DNA from: Corynebacterium mycetoides
GTDB taxonomy: Bacteria; Actinomycetota; Actinomycetes; Mycobacteriales; Mycobacteriaceae
DNA: 64,000 nucleotides
Direction of reading: 5' to 3'
Assembly (NCBI RefSeq): GCF_900103625.1
Contig: NZ_LT629700.1
Coordinates: forward strand, 1,922,001-1,986,000
Part shown: one piece after another, positions 25,782-34,174 of the stretch
How the letters are laid out: every line of letters starts with the position of its first letter
Numbering within the stretch: position 1 is the stretch's first letter
The notes under the pieces: model-generated
The model's database searches: none
The model's input: the letters and a program-made list of their open reading frames with translations, nothing else
Told to the model about the DNA's origin: nothing
Program-made: the position numbers and the translations under genes

Positions 25782-26198
25782 ATGCTTATTCCCAAGCGCG
25801 TGAAGTACCGCCGCCAGCACCGCCCGACCCGTCGCGGCGTGTCCAAGGGTGGCAACACCATCAACTTCGGTGATTACGGCCTGCAGGCTCTCGAGCCGGC
25901 GTACATCACCAACCGCCAGATCGAGTCCGCACGTATTGCGATCAACCGCCACGTCAAGCGCGGCGGCAAGGTCTGGATCAACATCTTCCCGGATCGCCCG
26001 CTGACCCAGAAGCCGCTCGGCGTGCGTATGGGTTCCGGTAAGGGCCCGGTTGAGAAGTGGGTCGCCAACGTGAAGCCGGGCCGCATTCTCTTCGAGATGT
26101 CCTACCCGAACGAGGAGACCGCCGTGGAGGCTCTGCGCCGCGCTGGCGCGAAGCTGCCGTGCAAGGTCCGCGTGATCAAGAAGGAGGACCTGTTCTAA
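25782..26198 (+). CDS. rplP: 50S ribosomal protein L16
   Basis: Protein organising the A-site region of the large subunit; 138 residues. [15 protein letters not shown] at the start is invariant; the [17 protein letters not shown] and [19 protein letters not shown] motifs follow. I use the ATG at 25782; the in-frame extension lies inside rpsC. The stop overlaps the rpmC ATG by one base. Confidence 0.98.
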   Translation: MLIPKRVKYRRQHRPTRRGVSKGGNTINFGDYGLQALEPAYITNRQIESARIAINRHVKRGGKVWINIFPDRPLTQKPLGVRMGSGKGPVEKWVANVKPGRILFEMSYPNEETAVEALRRAGAKLPCKVRVIKKEDLF

Positions 26199-26428
26199 TG
26201 GCTGCTGGTACCCCCGCATCCGAGTTCCGCGAGCTCAACGACGATGAGCTGCGCACCCGCCTGTCCGACGCGAAGGAAGAGCTGTTTAACCTGCGCTTCC
26301 AGCTCGCGACCGGCCAGCTGACCAACAACCGCCGCATCTCCACCGTGAAGCGCGACATCGCACGCATCTACACCGTGCTGCGCGAGCGTGAGCTCGGTCT
26401 GTCTGTCGTCCCGGGAGCTGAGGCATAA
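26198..26428 (+). CDS. rpmC: 50S ribosomal protein L29
   Basis: Small helical protein near the tunnel exit; 76 residues. Recognised by [54 protein letters not shown]. It has a short extra C-terminus ([11 protein letters not shown]). Start ATG overlaps the rplP stop, so translation is coupled; rpsQ begins two bases after the stop. Confidence 0.97.
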   Translation: MAAGTPASEFRELNDDELRTRLSDAKEELFNLRFQLATGQLTNNRRISTVKRDIARIYTVLRERELGLSVVPGAEA

Positions 26429-26430
26429 CC

Positions 26431-26736
26431 ATGACTGAAGCAACTGAGGTTAACGTGACTGAATCCACCGCTCCCGCCCCGAAGGAAAAGAGCGTGCAGA
26501 AGCGCCGCCGCGGATACGTCGTGTCCGACAAGATGGACAAGACGATCGTGGTCGAGGTCGAGGACCGCAAGTCCCACTCCCTGTACGGCAAGATCGTGCG
26601 TTCCACCAAGCGCGTGAAGGCCCACGACGAGGACAACACCGCCGGCGTCGGCGATCTCGTCCTCATCGAGGAGACCCGCCCGCTGTCCAAGGACAAGCAC
26701 TTCCGTCTCGTCGAGATCGTGGAGAAGGCCCGCTAG
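26431..26736 (+). CDS. rpsQ: 30S ribosomal protein S17
   Basis: Primary 16S rRNA-binding OB-fold protein; 101 residues from the ATG. The conserved domain begins at [33 protein letters not shown]. About 20 residues of Thr/Glu/Pro extension precede it, so the GTG at 26455 is an alternative start. It is the last gene of the S10 block: a terminator follows, and rplN, its usual neighbour, lies 5 kb away. Confidence 0.96.
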   Translation: MTEATEVNVTESTAPAPKEKSVQKRRRGYVVSDKMDKTIVVEVEDRKSHSLYGKIVRSTKRVKAHDEDNTAGVGDLVLIEETRPLSKDKHFRLVEIVEKAR

Positions 26737-26759
26737 TCGAGTCTCTCCCGCACCCAATC

Positions 26760-26784
26760 AGCCCCGCCTCGTGCGGGGCTTTTT
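26760..26784 (+). terminator. Rho-independent terminator after rpsQ
   Basis: AGCCCCGC/GCGGGGCT stem, CTCGT loop, then TTTT. It closes the S10 operon 24 bases after rpsQ. Confidence 0.92.
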
Positions 26785-26800
26785 GCTTGTCGACGCCCCC
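26785..26800 (+). repeat. dispersed 16-mer motif, copy 3
   Basis: GCTTGTCGACGCCCCC directly after the rpsQ terminator T-run. It is identical to the copy after the rplO terminator (46313-46328). Confidence 0.75.
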
Positions 26801-26812
26801 TCCCGCGCCCCG

Positions 26813-26845
26813 GTTCACCAAAAATTCACCCCAGATTCTCCGCCT
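26813..26845 (+). promoter_or_regulatory. triple 11-bp direct repeat resembling a PHO box
   Basis: GTTCACC at 26813, ATTCACC at 26824 and ATTCTCC at 26835 repeat with exact 11-bp period. The actinobacterial PhoP/PhoR response regulators bind tandem 11-bp units with a GTTCACC core. It lies 80-110 bases upstream of phoX, so phosphate-starvation control is likely. TTAATG at about 26871 may be the -10. Confidence 0.7.
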
Positions 26846-26924
26846 AGTTATCAGTGAACTTTAATGTTTCGGTTTGTTTAGCTCATGACACACATACGGT
26901 TTCGCGTAGACGGGGAGTTTCATC

Positions 26925-29012
26925 ATGACCATCAAGGGCCTCAACCTTTTGTTCCAATCGAATCGTTCGAAGCTGACCTGCACCTACAAGTGCGGCAACG
27001 CCTGCTGGGGAGAGTGCACCAACACCTCGGACAACGTCTACTTCGGCGACGTCGTCTCGCGCCGCGGCGTGCTCAAGTCCTTTGGTCTCGGCGTTGTCAC
27101 CGTCGGCGGTGGCGCGGCTCTGGTCGCGTGCGGCGCGGAGCCGGGAGATGGCGCGGCGACTGCTACGGCGACGACCGACGGCTCGTCGACGGCCGCCGAG
27201 AAGGACGTCAAGGCGCTGGAGGGCATGCAGTTTGAGGCCGTCGAGCCGAATACCGAGGACAAAGTCGTCGTGCCCGCCGGGTATGCCACCGGCGTGCTCA
27301 TCGCCTGGGGCGACCCGGTGTACGAGGACGCCCCGGAGTTCGATCCCAACAATCAGACGGCGAAAGACGCGGAACGCCAGTTCGGCTTCAACAACGACTT
27401 TGCCGGCCTCATGGAGCACCCGACCGATAAGAACCGCCTCGTCTACGTGTGCTCGCACGAGTACACCACCGAGCCCCACATGTTCCCGGGCTACGATGCC
27501 GAGAACCCGACGGACGAGCAGATCAACATCGGCCTGGCCAACCACGGCCACACCATCCTCGAGGTGTCGAAGGTGGGCGACAGCGGCGAACTCAAGCGCG
27601 AGTTCGGCCCGCTTAACCGCCGCATCACCGCCAACACCGAGTTCGAGCTCAGGGGCCCGGCGGCGGGCTCCGACCTGGTCAAGACCGGCGCCGACGCCAC
27701 CGGCACGAAAGTCATGGGCACGCTGAACAACTGCGCGGGCGGCATGACCCCGTGGGGCACTTTCCTATCCGGCGAGGAGAACTTCGACCAGTACTTCGCC
27801 AACGCTGCCGCCGTCCAGGGCGAGCGCGCAGCGGAGGACGTGAAGCGTTTCGGCGTGGAGGACGAGGCCTCCGAGCGCAAGTGGGAGCGCCTGCACGACC
27901 GCTTCGACCTGGCAAAGGAGCCGAACGAGTTCAACCGGTTCGGCTACATCGTCGAGATCAACCCGCTGGACCCGGAGTCGACCCCCGTCAAGCACTCGTC
28001 CATGGGCCGGTTCAAGCACGAGGCCGGCAACGTCCACGTGGCCAAGGACGGCACCGTGGTGTGCTACTCCGGCGATGACTCCCGCTTCGAGTACATCTAC
28101 AAGTTCGTCTCCTCGAAGAAGGTCAAGGAGGGCGATCTGGCGCACAACATGACCATTCTGGATGAGGGCACCCTCTACGTCGCCTCCCTCGAGGGCAACT
28201 CCCCGGAGTCCGAGATCACCGGTGACGGCGATCTTCCCTCTGACGGCCAGTTCGACGGCACGGGAACCTGGCACAAGCTGCTCACCGTCACCGCGGACGG
28301 CGCGGAGTCCCACGTGGACGGCTTCACCCCGGAGGAGGTCGCCGTCTACACCCGCTTTGCCGCGGACAAGGTCGGCGCCACCAAGATGGACCGCCCGGAA
28401 GACTTCCAGGTCAACCCGGTCAACGAGAAGCTCTACCTCGCCCTGACCAACAACTCCTACCGCGGCGCCTCCGGCGAGAATGCAAGCAAGAGCAAGGAGG
28501 ACGTCAAGGAGTACGCCCCGATCCGCGAGAACAAGAACGGCCTGGTCATGGAGATCGACGACGACTTCGCGGGCGAGAGCTTCACCTGGAACCTGCTGCT
28601 GGTCTGCGGCGACCCGGAGGCCGCGTCGACCTACTTCGGTGGGTTTGACAAGTCCAAGGTGTCTCCGATCTCCTGCCCGGACAACCTGGCGTTCGACTCC
28701 TACGGCAACCTGTGGATTTCCACGGACGGCAACGCTCTGAAGAGCAACGACGGCCTCTACGCCGTCGGCCTCGAGGGGGAGAACCGCGGGCAGGTCAAGT
28801 GCTTCCTCACGGTGCCGAAGGCCGCGGAGACCTGCGGGCCGATCGTCACCGACGAGCGCGTGATGGTCAATGTGCAGCACCCGGGCGAGACCGATGACGC
28901 GACCTTCGAGAACCCGGGCTCCCACTGGCCGGAGGGCGGCGACTCGGTCCCGCGCCCGGCAGTCGCGATGGCGTGGCGCACCGACAACAAGAAGATCGGC
29001 GTCGACGCCTAG
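26925..29012 (+). CDS. phoX: PhoX-family (DUF839) phosphatase, Tat substrate
   Basis: Exported calcium/iron-dependent alkaline phosphatase family protein of 695 residues, expected to release phosphate from organic esters. The twin-arginine signal SRRGVLKSFGLG starts near residue 45, followed by a hydrophobic stretch. It is preceded by the short Cys motif CTYKCGNACWGEC (CX3CX3CX3C), which sits before the signal as in other actinobacterial PhoX proteins. The body carries CAGGMTPWGTFLSGEEN, HEAGNVHVAKDGTVVCYSGDDSR and CPDNLAFDSYGNLW segments that I read as the beta-propeller metal-site loops. ATG at 26925 follows GGGGAG. The upstream triple repeat supports phosphate control. Confidence 0.88.
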   Translation: MTIKGLNLLFQSNRSKLTCTYKCGNACWGECTNTSDNVYFGDVVSRRGVLKSFGLGVVTVGGGAALVACGAEPGDGAATATATTDGSSTAAEKDVKALEGMQFEAVEPNTEDKVVVPAGYATGVLIAWGDPVYEDAPEFDPNNQTAKDAERQFGFNNDFAGLMEHPTDKNRLVYVCSHEYTTEPHMFPGYDAENPTDEQINIGLANHGHTILEVSKVGDSGELKREFGPLNRRITANTEFELRGPAAGSDLVKTGADATGTKVMGTLNNCAGGMTPWGTFLSGEENFDQYFANAAAVQGERAAEDVKRFGVEDEASERKWERLHDRFDLAKEPNEFNRFGYIVEINPLDPESTPVKHSSMGRFKHEAGNVHVAKDGTVVCYSGDDSRFEYIYKFVSSKKVKEGDLAHNMTILDEGTLYVASLEGNSPESEITGDGDLPSDGQFDGTGTWHKLLTVTADGAESHVDGFTPEEVAVYTRFAADKVGATKMDRPEDFQVNPVNEKLYLALTNNSYRGASGENASKSKEDVKEYAPIRENKNGLVMEIDDDFAGESFTWNLLLVCGDPEAASTYFGGFDKSKVSPISCPDNLAFDSYGNLWISTDGNALKSNDGLYAVGLEGENRGQVKCFLTVPKAAETCGPIVTDERVMVNVQHPGETDDATFENPGSHWPEGGDSVPRPAVAMAWRTDNKKIGVDA

Positions 29013-29070
29013 GCCCCCGCGACGCCCCCCGGTGGCTGGGAGAGCGGAACAAATGTTGACATGTCTACGT

Positions 29071-29081
29071 TATAGAGTGCA
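29071..29081 (+). promoter_or_regulatory. candidate -10 of a leaderless transcript
   Basis: TATAGA at 29071-29076 ends four bases before the ATG at 29081. Transcription would therefore start at or next to the start codon. No ribosome binding site is visible upstream of this gene. Confidence 0.4.
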
Positions 29082-30121
29082 TGAAGAAACTCGGATTCCT
29101 CTCCTTCGGCCACTACGCGCTGCCGGGCCAGCAGGGCCCGGGCGCGAAACAGACCTTTCAGGACACCGTCGAGATTGCTAAGCGGGCGGACGCGATCGGT
29201 GTCAACGGCGCGTACGTGCGCGTGCACCACTTCGCCCCGCAGATCGCCTCGCCCATCGCGCTGTTGTCCGCCATGGCCGCGGTGACGCGCAACATCGAGG
29301 TGGGGACCGGGGTGCTGGACATGCGGTACGCCAACCCGCTGCAGCTCGCCGAGGACATTGCGACGCTGGATCTGCTCTCCGACGAGCGCGTCGCCCTCGG
29401 GGTCTCCCGCGGCTCACCCGAGCCCGCGGACAAGGGGTGGCAGGCCTTCGGGTACGCCGCTGAGGCCGACAACGGCGCGGATCTGGCCCGGCGCCACTTC
29501 GAGCGGTTCATGTCGGCCCTGCGCGGCGAGGGTGTGGCTACCTCGGCGCCACTGGAGCAGCAGTACCCGCGCATGTACCGGCCGGGCATTCCGCTACCGG
29601 TCATGCCGCATTCGCCGGGCGCCGACCGCCGCATCTGGTGGGGCGCCGGCTCCTTCGACTCGGCCGAGCAGGCGGCGCGCGACGGGGTCAACCTCATGAG
29701 CTCGACGCTGATCAGCGAGGCCGACGGGTCGTCGTTAGGCGAGCTCCAGGCGCGCCAGATCGAGCGCTACCGGACGGTGTGGGCCGAAGCCGGCCACGAC
29801 TGGACGCCACGCGTGTCGGTATCGCGCAGCGTCTTTCCCATCGTTGACGACGCCTCGCGGCGGATGTTCGGGATGCAGGCCAGCTCGGAGCAGATCGGAT
29901 CGCTGGGGGAGGGCAGGCAGGTGACCTTCGGCAAGACTTACGCCGCCGAGCCGGACGAGATCATCGCGCAGCTTCAGGCGGACCCCGCGATCCAGGCCGC
30001 GGACACCTTGATGCTGACCATCCCGAACCAGTTCGGCGTGGACCTCAACGTGAAGATCCTCGCCGATTTCGCCGAGCACATCGCCCCGGAGCTGGGCTGG
30101 GAGCCGGCGAAGGAACGCTAG
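29081..30121 (+). CDS. LLM class flavin-dependent oxidoreductase
   Basis: Luciferase-like monooxygenase of 346 residues. The fold is recognised from the N-terminal KLGFLSFGHYALPG strand, ADAIGVNGAYVRVHHFAPQIASPIALLSAMAA, the EVGTGVLDMRYANPLQLAEDIATLDLLS motif and the GVSRGSPEP segment. It needs FMNH2 supplied by a partner reductase. Substrate is not predictable. It follows phoX by 68 bases and overlaps the thiD-tenA 3' end by four bases in convergent orientation. Confidence 0.88.
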   Translation: MKKLGFLSFGHYALPGQQGPGAKQTFQDTVEIAKRADAIGVNGAYVRVHHFAPQIASPIALLSAMAAVTRNIEVGTGVLDMRYANPLQLAEDIATLDLLSDERVALGVSRGSPEPADKGWQAFGYAAEADNGADLARRHFERFMSALRGEGVATSAPLEQQYPRMYRPGIPLPVMPHSPGADRRIWWGAGSFDSAEQAARDGVNLMSSTLISEADGSSLGELQARQIERYRTVWAEAGHDWTPRVSVSRSVFPIVDDASRRMFGMQASSEQIGSLGEGRQVTFGKTYAAEPDEIIAQLQADPAIQAADTLMLTIPNQFGVDLNVKILADFAEHIAPELGWEPAKER

Positions 30122-31668
30122 CGCCTGCTCGCCTGGTCGAAGAAGTCCCGCTCGTAGTAGCAGGCGTGCATGAAGGCATCCGCCGCTTGTCGCCGCTGCG
30201 CCTGAGTCGCCGCGGCGAGCGCCTCTTCGGCGCGTGCGATCGCTCCGCGGGCCTCGTTGACGTATTCGTCGCCGCTGTAGGTGTCTAGCCACGCCCGATA
30301 GGCGTGCTCTGGCGAATTGCTGCCGGCGAGGTACAGGCCCACCTCCGCGTAAAGCCAGAAGCACGGCAGCACCGCGGCCACGCCAACCGGGTAGTCCTCG
30401 AGCGCGACCTGCGCCTTGAGGAAGCTGACGTAGCCCAAGGTCACGGGTGATGTGGGGCTCGATTCGGCATCGGTGCCGTGGTCGCGGAACCACGTGCGGT
30501 GCAGCTCCTGCTCCGCGACGATGGCCTGCTGGGCGGTGTGCGCCCACCACACCTGATCGTCGGCAGTCGGGGCCTTGGCGCTCAGGCTGGAAAGGGCGCG
30601 GGAGTAATCGCCGAGGTAGTGCGCGTCCTGGGCGAGGTAGAAGTCGAAGTCGTCGCGGGCCAGCGTCCCGTCGCGCAAGTCCTGGACAAACCCGAGGCCG
30701 AGGATCTGCGGCCACACAAGCCGCGCCGCCATCTCCCAGAGCCGGCGCGTGTGCTCGCCGGCAGGAGCGATGCTCGGGAGAAGCGTCTGCTGATCCGTGC
30801 TGCGTTCGTGCCACCGGTCGGTTTCTGCCCAGGGGCGCGTCGAGCCCGCGCTCGCGCGGCGGCGCAGGGCGTGGAAATGGTCGACGGGGCCGTGGCCGCC
30901 GCCGACGTGGAGCGCGTCGGCGTTTCGGATCGCCTCGTGCAGCCAGTGCGACGCCCACTCGGCGGCGGCGTTCGGGGAGGCGTCGATAAGCAGGCGCGTG
31001 GCCAGGGCGGACGACAGCGAGCAGCCCGTGCCGTGCGTGTTGGGAGTGTCTACGCGCGGCACCTCGATGACGTGCACCTCGCCGGCCGGGGTGACCAGCG
31101 CGTTCGAGGCGTGCGCGCCCGTGAGGTGGCCGCCCTTGACCAGCACGCTGACGCCGGTGTCGGTGGCGAACGAGGCTCCCTGAGCGACGGCGGCATCGAA
31201 ATCGGGCGCGGGTGCGCTGCCGGTGAGCACAGCCAGTTCCGGGATGTTGGGGGTGAGCATCGTGGCGTGGTCACGGATCAGCTGGCGCAGCGCGTCTTCC
31301 GCATCCGAGCTGAGCAGGCGGTCGCCGGAGGTGGCCACCATGACGGGGTCAACCACGACAACGGGGACCGGGTGCTGAGCGAGGAAAGAGGACACGGTGG
31401 CGGTGGTGGCGGGGTCGCCGAGCATGCCGATCTTGACGGCGTCGACGCGGACATCATCGAACACCGCGTCGAGTTGGGCCGTGAGAAACTCCTGCGGCGG
31501 GTTATGGACCTCGCGCACGCCGCGGGTGTTTTGCGCCACGAGGGCGGTGACCACGGCCATACCGTAACCGCCGGCGGCGGCGATGGACTTGAGATCCGCT
31601 TGGATTCCCGCGCCACCGGTGGGATCGGTGCCGGCGATGGACAAAACGCGGGGCTGTTGACTGGTCAT
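30118..31668 (-). CDS. bifunctional hydroxymethylpyrimidine kinase (ThiD) / TenA-like fusion
   Basis: A fusion of about 516 residues for thiamine precursor metabolism. The N-terminal half (about 1-265) is a ThiD kinase for HMP and HMP phosphate: LSIAGTDPTGGAGIQADLK, VVVDPVMVATSG, LTPNIPE, LVKGGH and the DTPNTHGTGCSLSSALA anion hole. The C-terminal half (about 300-516) resembles TenA, a thiaminase II-type salvage hydrolase, with LPCFWLYAEVG carrying the catalytic Cys and YYERDFFDQ at the end. Start ATG at 31668; a GTG two codons upstream is possible. No TPP riboswitch was recognised upstream. It faces away from rplN. Confidence 0.85.
   Translation of the reverse strand: MTSQQPRVLSIAGTDPTGGAGIQADLKSIAAAGGYGMAVVTALVAQNTRGVREVHNPPQEFLTAQLDAVFDDVRVDAVKIGMLGDPATTATVSSFLAQHPVPVVVVDPVMVATSGDRLLSSDAEDALRQLIRDHATMLTPNIPELAVLTGSAPAPDFDAAVAQGASFATDTGVSVLVKGGHLTGAHASNALVTPAGEVHVIEVPRVDTPNTHGTGCSLSSALATRLLIDASPNAAAEWASHWLHEAIRNADALHVGGGHGPVDHFHALRRRASAGSTRPWAETDRWHERSTDQQTLLPSIAPAGEHTRRLWEMAARLVWPQILGLGFVQDLRDGTLARDDFDFYLAQDAHYLGDYSRALSSLSAKAPTADDQVWWAHTAQQAIVAEQELHRTWFRDHGTDAESSPTSPVTLGYVSFLKAQVALEDYPVGVAAVLPCFWLYAEVGLYLAGSNSPEHAYRAWLDTYSGDEYVNEARGAIARAEEALAAATQAQRRQAADAFMHACYYERDFFDQASRR
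30976..30991 (-). repeat. dispersed 16-mer motif, copy 4
   Basis: Reverse-strand GCTTATCGACGCCTCC inside the thiD part of the fusion gene, read in frame as part of LLIDASPN. Exact match to copies 1 and 2. Confidence 0.75.
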
Positions 31669-31674
31669 GACCAC

Positions 31675-31919
31675 GTGTTTACACTAATAAAACTTCGCCG
31701 CGTTTGGTGTTTTGCGTTGTGCGAGGTGGGCGTGGTTAAATGTCTGGGTTGTCTTGAGCTGGTCGGGGTTTCCCGCGCGTTTCCGAGTGGGCGCCCCGAG
31801 ACCCTTCGACCGCACATGAGTGGTTCGTCGCTAAGTGCAGGACACAATAAGAATTGACCACGTGCGCGCAGGACGGAAATCTGCCGCACTTTTTTACAAA
31901 ACCAGGTCAGGAGACCCAA
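31675..31919. promoter_or_regulatory. thiD-tenA / rplN divergent intergenic region
   Basis: A 245-base gap without a gene. On the minus strand TTTATTAG at about 31684-31691 could be the thiD -10. A TTGACC at 31854 and an AATAAG at about 31848 are weak plus-strand promoter parts for rplN. I see no recognisable riboswitch. Confidence 0.3.
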
Positions 31920-32288
31920 GTGATTCAGCAAGAATCGCGTCTGAAGGTCGCCGACAACACCGGTGCACGGGAAATCCTGTGCATCCGCGTGCTCGGCGGC
32001 TCTGTCCGACGCTTCGCCGGCATCGGCGACACGATCGTCGCCACCGTGAAGGAAGCCGCCCCCGGCGGCAACGTCAAAGAGGGTGAGGTCGTCCGCGCCG
32101 TCATCGTCCGCGCCACCAAGGAGACCCGCCGCCCGGACGGCTCCTACATCGCGTTCGACGAGAACGCTGCCGTTCTGATTAAGAACGACACCGAGCCCCG
32201 CGGCACCCGCATCTTCGGCCCGGTCGCGCGCGAGCTGCGGGACAAGCGCTTCATGAAGATCGTTTCTCTCGCACCGGAGGTGATCTAG
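31920..32288 (+). CDS. rplN: 50S ribosomal protein L14
   Basis: Subunit-interface protein, 122 residues, normal length. It reads (V)[27 protein letters not shown] and contains the [11 protein letters not shown] and [17 protein letters not shown] segments. Start is GTG at 31920 after AGGTCAGGAG. It starts a three-gene block with rplX and rplE; in most bacteria it would follow rpsQ directly. Confidence 0.98.
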   Translation: MIQQESRLKVADNTGAREILCIRVLGGSVRRFAGIGDTIVATVKEAAPGGNVKEGEVVRAVIVRATKETRRPDGSYIAFDENAAVLIKNDTEPRGTRIFGPVARELRDKRFMKIVSLAPEVI

Positions 32289-32291
32289 CTT

Positions 32292-32606
32292 ATGAAGATC
32301 AAGAAGGGCGATATGGTCCAGGTTATCTCCGGCAAGGACAAGGGCGCTCAGGGCAAGGTCATCGAGGCCTACCCGCAGCGTGACAAGGTCCTCGTCGAGG
32401 GCGTCAACCGCATCAAGAAGCATGTCGCCAACTCGTACAACGAGCGCGGCGCAGAGTCCGGCGGCATCGTCACCCAGGAAGCACCCATCCACGTGTCCAA
32501 CGTGATGCTCCTGGATTCCGACGGCACCCCGACCCGCGTGGGCTACCGTTTCGACGAAAACGGCAAGAAGGTCCGCGTGGCAAAGTCGAACGGGAAGGAC
32601 ATCTAA
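32292..32606 (+). CDS. rplX: 50S ribosomal protein L24
   Basis: KOW-domain assembly initiator of 104 residues. [39 protein letters not shown] is the conserved KOW segment, followed by the basic RIKKHV. It starts three bases after rplN and is followed two bases later by rplE. Confidence 0.98.
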   Translation: MKIKKGDMVQVISGKDKGAQGKVIEAYPQRDKVLVEGVNRIKKHVANSYNERGAESGGIVTQEAPIHVSNVMLLDSDGTPTRVGYRFDENGKKVRVAKSNGKDI

Positions 32607-32608
32607 GC

Positions 32609-33187
32609 ATGGCTGAGAACTACACCCCGCGTCTGAAGGCCCGCTACAAGGACGACATCCGCGCCAAGCTCAACGAGGAGTTCGGCTACGACAACGTCAT
32701 GCAGATCCCTGGCCTGACCAAGATCGTGGTCAACATGGGTGTCGGCGACGCCGCCCGTGACTCCAAGGTCATCAACGGAGCCCTCGAGGACCTCACCGCG
32801 ATCACCGGCCAGAAGCCGCAGCTGCGTCGCGCCAAGAAGTCCATCGCGAACTTCAAGCTCCGCGAAGGCATGCCGATCGGCGCCAAGGTCACCCTCCGCG
32901 GCGACCGCATGTGGGAGTTCCTGGACCGCCTGCTGTCGGTGGCTCTCCCGCGTATCCGCGACTTCCGCGGTCTGAACGACAAGCAGTTCGACGGTGCGGG
33001 CAACTACACCTTCGGCCTGAACGAGCAGACCATGTTCTACGAGATCGACATCGACAAGGTCGACCGCGTGCGTGGCATGGACATCACGCTCGTGACCACC
33101 GCGACGAACGACGAGGAAGGCCGCGCCCTGCTGCGCCACCTCGGCTTCCCGTTCGCCGACAAGGACGGCAAGATGCAGCGCGCTTAA
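32609..33187 (+). CDS. rplE: 50S ribosomal protein L5
   Basis: 5S rRNA-binding protein of the central protuberance, 192 residues. Family motifs are [48 protein letters not shown] and [21 protein letters not shown]. It is the last gene of this block: a terminator follows at 20 bases. Elsewhere rpsN and rpsH would come next; here rpsH is 10 kb away and rpsN is absent. Confidence 0.98.
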   Translation: MAENYTPRLKARYKDDIRAKLNEEFGYDNVMQIPGLTKIVVNMGVGDAARDSKVINGALEDLTAITGQKPQLRRAKKSIANFKLREGMPIGAKVTLRGDRMWEFLDRLLSVALPRIRDFRGLNDKQFDGAGNYTFGLNEQTMFYEIDIDKVDRVRGMDITLVTTATNDEEGRALLRHLGFPFADKDGKMQRA

Positions 33188-33206
33188 CTAGCCGCCGCGA
33201 GACGAC

Positions 33207-33258
33207 GCACCCCCGCACGCGCCCTTTCCAAGAAGGGTCGCGAGCGGGGGTGCCTTTT
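33207..33258. terminator. terminator between rplE and the siderophore-interacting protein gene
   Basis: GCACCCCCGC (33207-33216) pairs with GCGGGGGTGC (33244-33253), with an inner GCCCTT/AAGGGT stem, followed by CTTTT. It lies between two convergent genes and may serve both. Confidence 0.8.
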
Positions 33259-33261
33259 GGC

Positions 33262-34053
33262 TTATGGCCGGGCCTTGCCGTGAAACCAAAACGGCACCCA
33301 TACAACGTCTTCGCGAGCGACGCCCCACGTATTGATGGCGAGCGAGCGCACAGCCTTGGTGAGCGCGCCCTCGCCAGAGACCCACACGGAATACGGCGCG
33401 CGTGCGTGGTAAAGCGCGCGCAGGGTGTCGAGTGTCGCCCCCGTCTCGGTGTGTTTGGGTGCGTCGACGACGGTGAGGCTGCGAAGCGCGTCGCCCCATT
33501 GGGTGACGAGCCCGTCTTCGATCTCCTCGTCAGCCGTGACAACCGCAACGACATCGGTGAGCGCTAGCGCCTCCGGGGCATTCGCGCGCTGGAAGTCGAG
33601 GATGTGGCGCAGCGCGGGGAGCGCGGAGGCGTCGGCGACGAGCAGCTGTGATCCGGTAGGCGGCGTCCACAGCGCTGGGCAGGTGAACATTCCCGCCGTC
33701 GCGCCTGGACGGGCGCGGCGGATCCACCGCGAACCGGGGCCGGAGTCGCCGTGGGTGACCACGTCGACGTCGATCAGCTTTTTGTCCTTGTCAAGCCTGC
33801 GGATGGTGTACCAGCGCAGGTCGGGGCGGGTGTCCTCGGGCAGTGCCGCGACCGCCGCGCGGATGTTGACGCCGTCGATGTCAAACGGCTCGAAGGCGCG
33901 GCCGGGTTTGGGCATGACGAGGCCGAAGTACTCGTCCGGGCCGGTGAGGGGGAAGTCAGCGAATGCATCTGAGGTGAATGTCAACCTGTGCAAGCGGGGC
34001 TTGAGCTGCTGATTATCGAGCAGTGTGACGGTGTGGAGGGCGTGGTTATGCAT
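33262..34053 (-). CDS. siderophore-interacting protein (FAD-dependent ferric-siderophore reductase)
   Basis: A 263-residue ViuB/SIP-type protein expected to release iron from imported siderophore by reduction in the cytoplasm. The FAD-binding motif reads DLRWYTIRR (RxYTxR), with the FECD-like CPALWTPPTGSQLLVADASALPALRHIL nucleotide domain after it. The C-terminal VWVSGEGALTKAVRSLAINTWGV matches the family. It is divergent from the siderophore ABC transporter, with a DtxR-type box in the 121-base gap, so both sides are probably iron-repressed. Confidence 0.9.
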   Translation of the reverse strand: MHNHALHTVTLLDNQQLKPRLHRLTFTSDAFADFPLTGPDEYFGLVMPKPGRAFEPFDIDGVNIRAAVAALPEDTRPDLRWYTIRRLDKDKKLIDVDVVTHGDSGPGSRWIRRARPGATAGMFTCPALWTPPTGSQLLVADASALPALRHILDFQRANAPEALALTDVVAVVTADEEIEDGLVTQWGDALRSLTVVDAPKHTETGATLDTLRALYHARAPYSVWVSGEGALTKAVRSLAINTWGVAREDVVWVPFWFHGKARP

Positions 34054-34072
34054 GGCACCAATCAGTCTCTAG

Positions 34073-34091
34073 TAAGGCAAGGCTTGCTTTA
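34073..34091. promoter_or_regulatory. DtxR-type iron box
   Basis: TAAGGCAAGGCTTGCTTTA matches the 19-base DtxR consensus TWAGGTWAGSCTWACCTWA at 16 positions, with mismatches at 6, 14 and 16. It lies between divergent iron-uptake genes, 20 bases from the SIP start and 84 from the binding-protein start. Confidence 0.8.
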
Positions 34092-34174
34092 GTACATCGT
34101 TGGCGCTTAGTATACATTTCGCCCTCATTTTAGGCACGTTGATGTGTCGTAAATCGAAAAAGTTAGGAAACCGA

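Noticed and set aside
31675..31919. Possible TPP riboswitch upstream of thiD-tenA
   Set aside because: The conserved CUGAGA and ACCUGA-type elements in the right order were not found on the minus strand.
33188..33258. Small gene after rplE
   Set aside because: The segment is a long GC-rich terminator stem; frames across it are antisense shadows of the siderophore-interacting protein.
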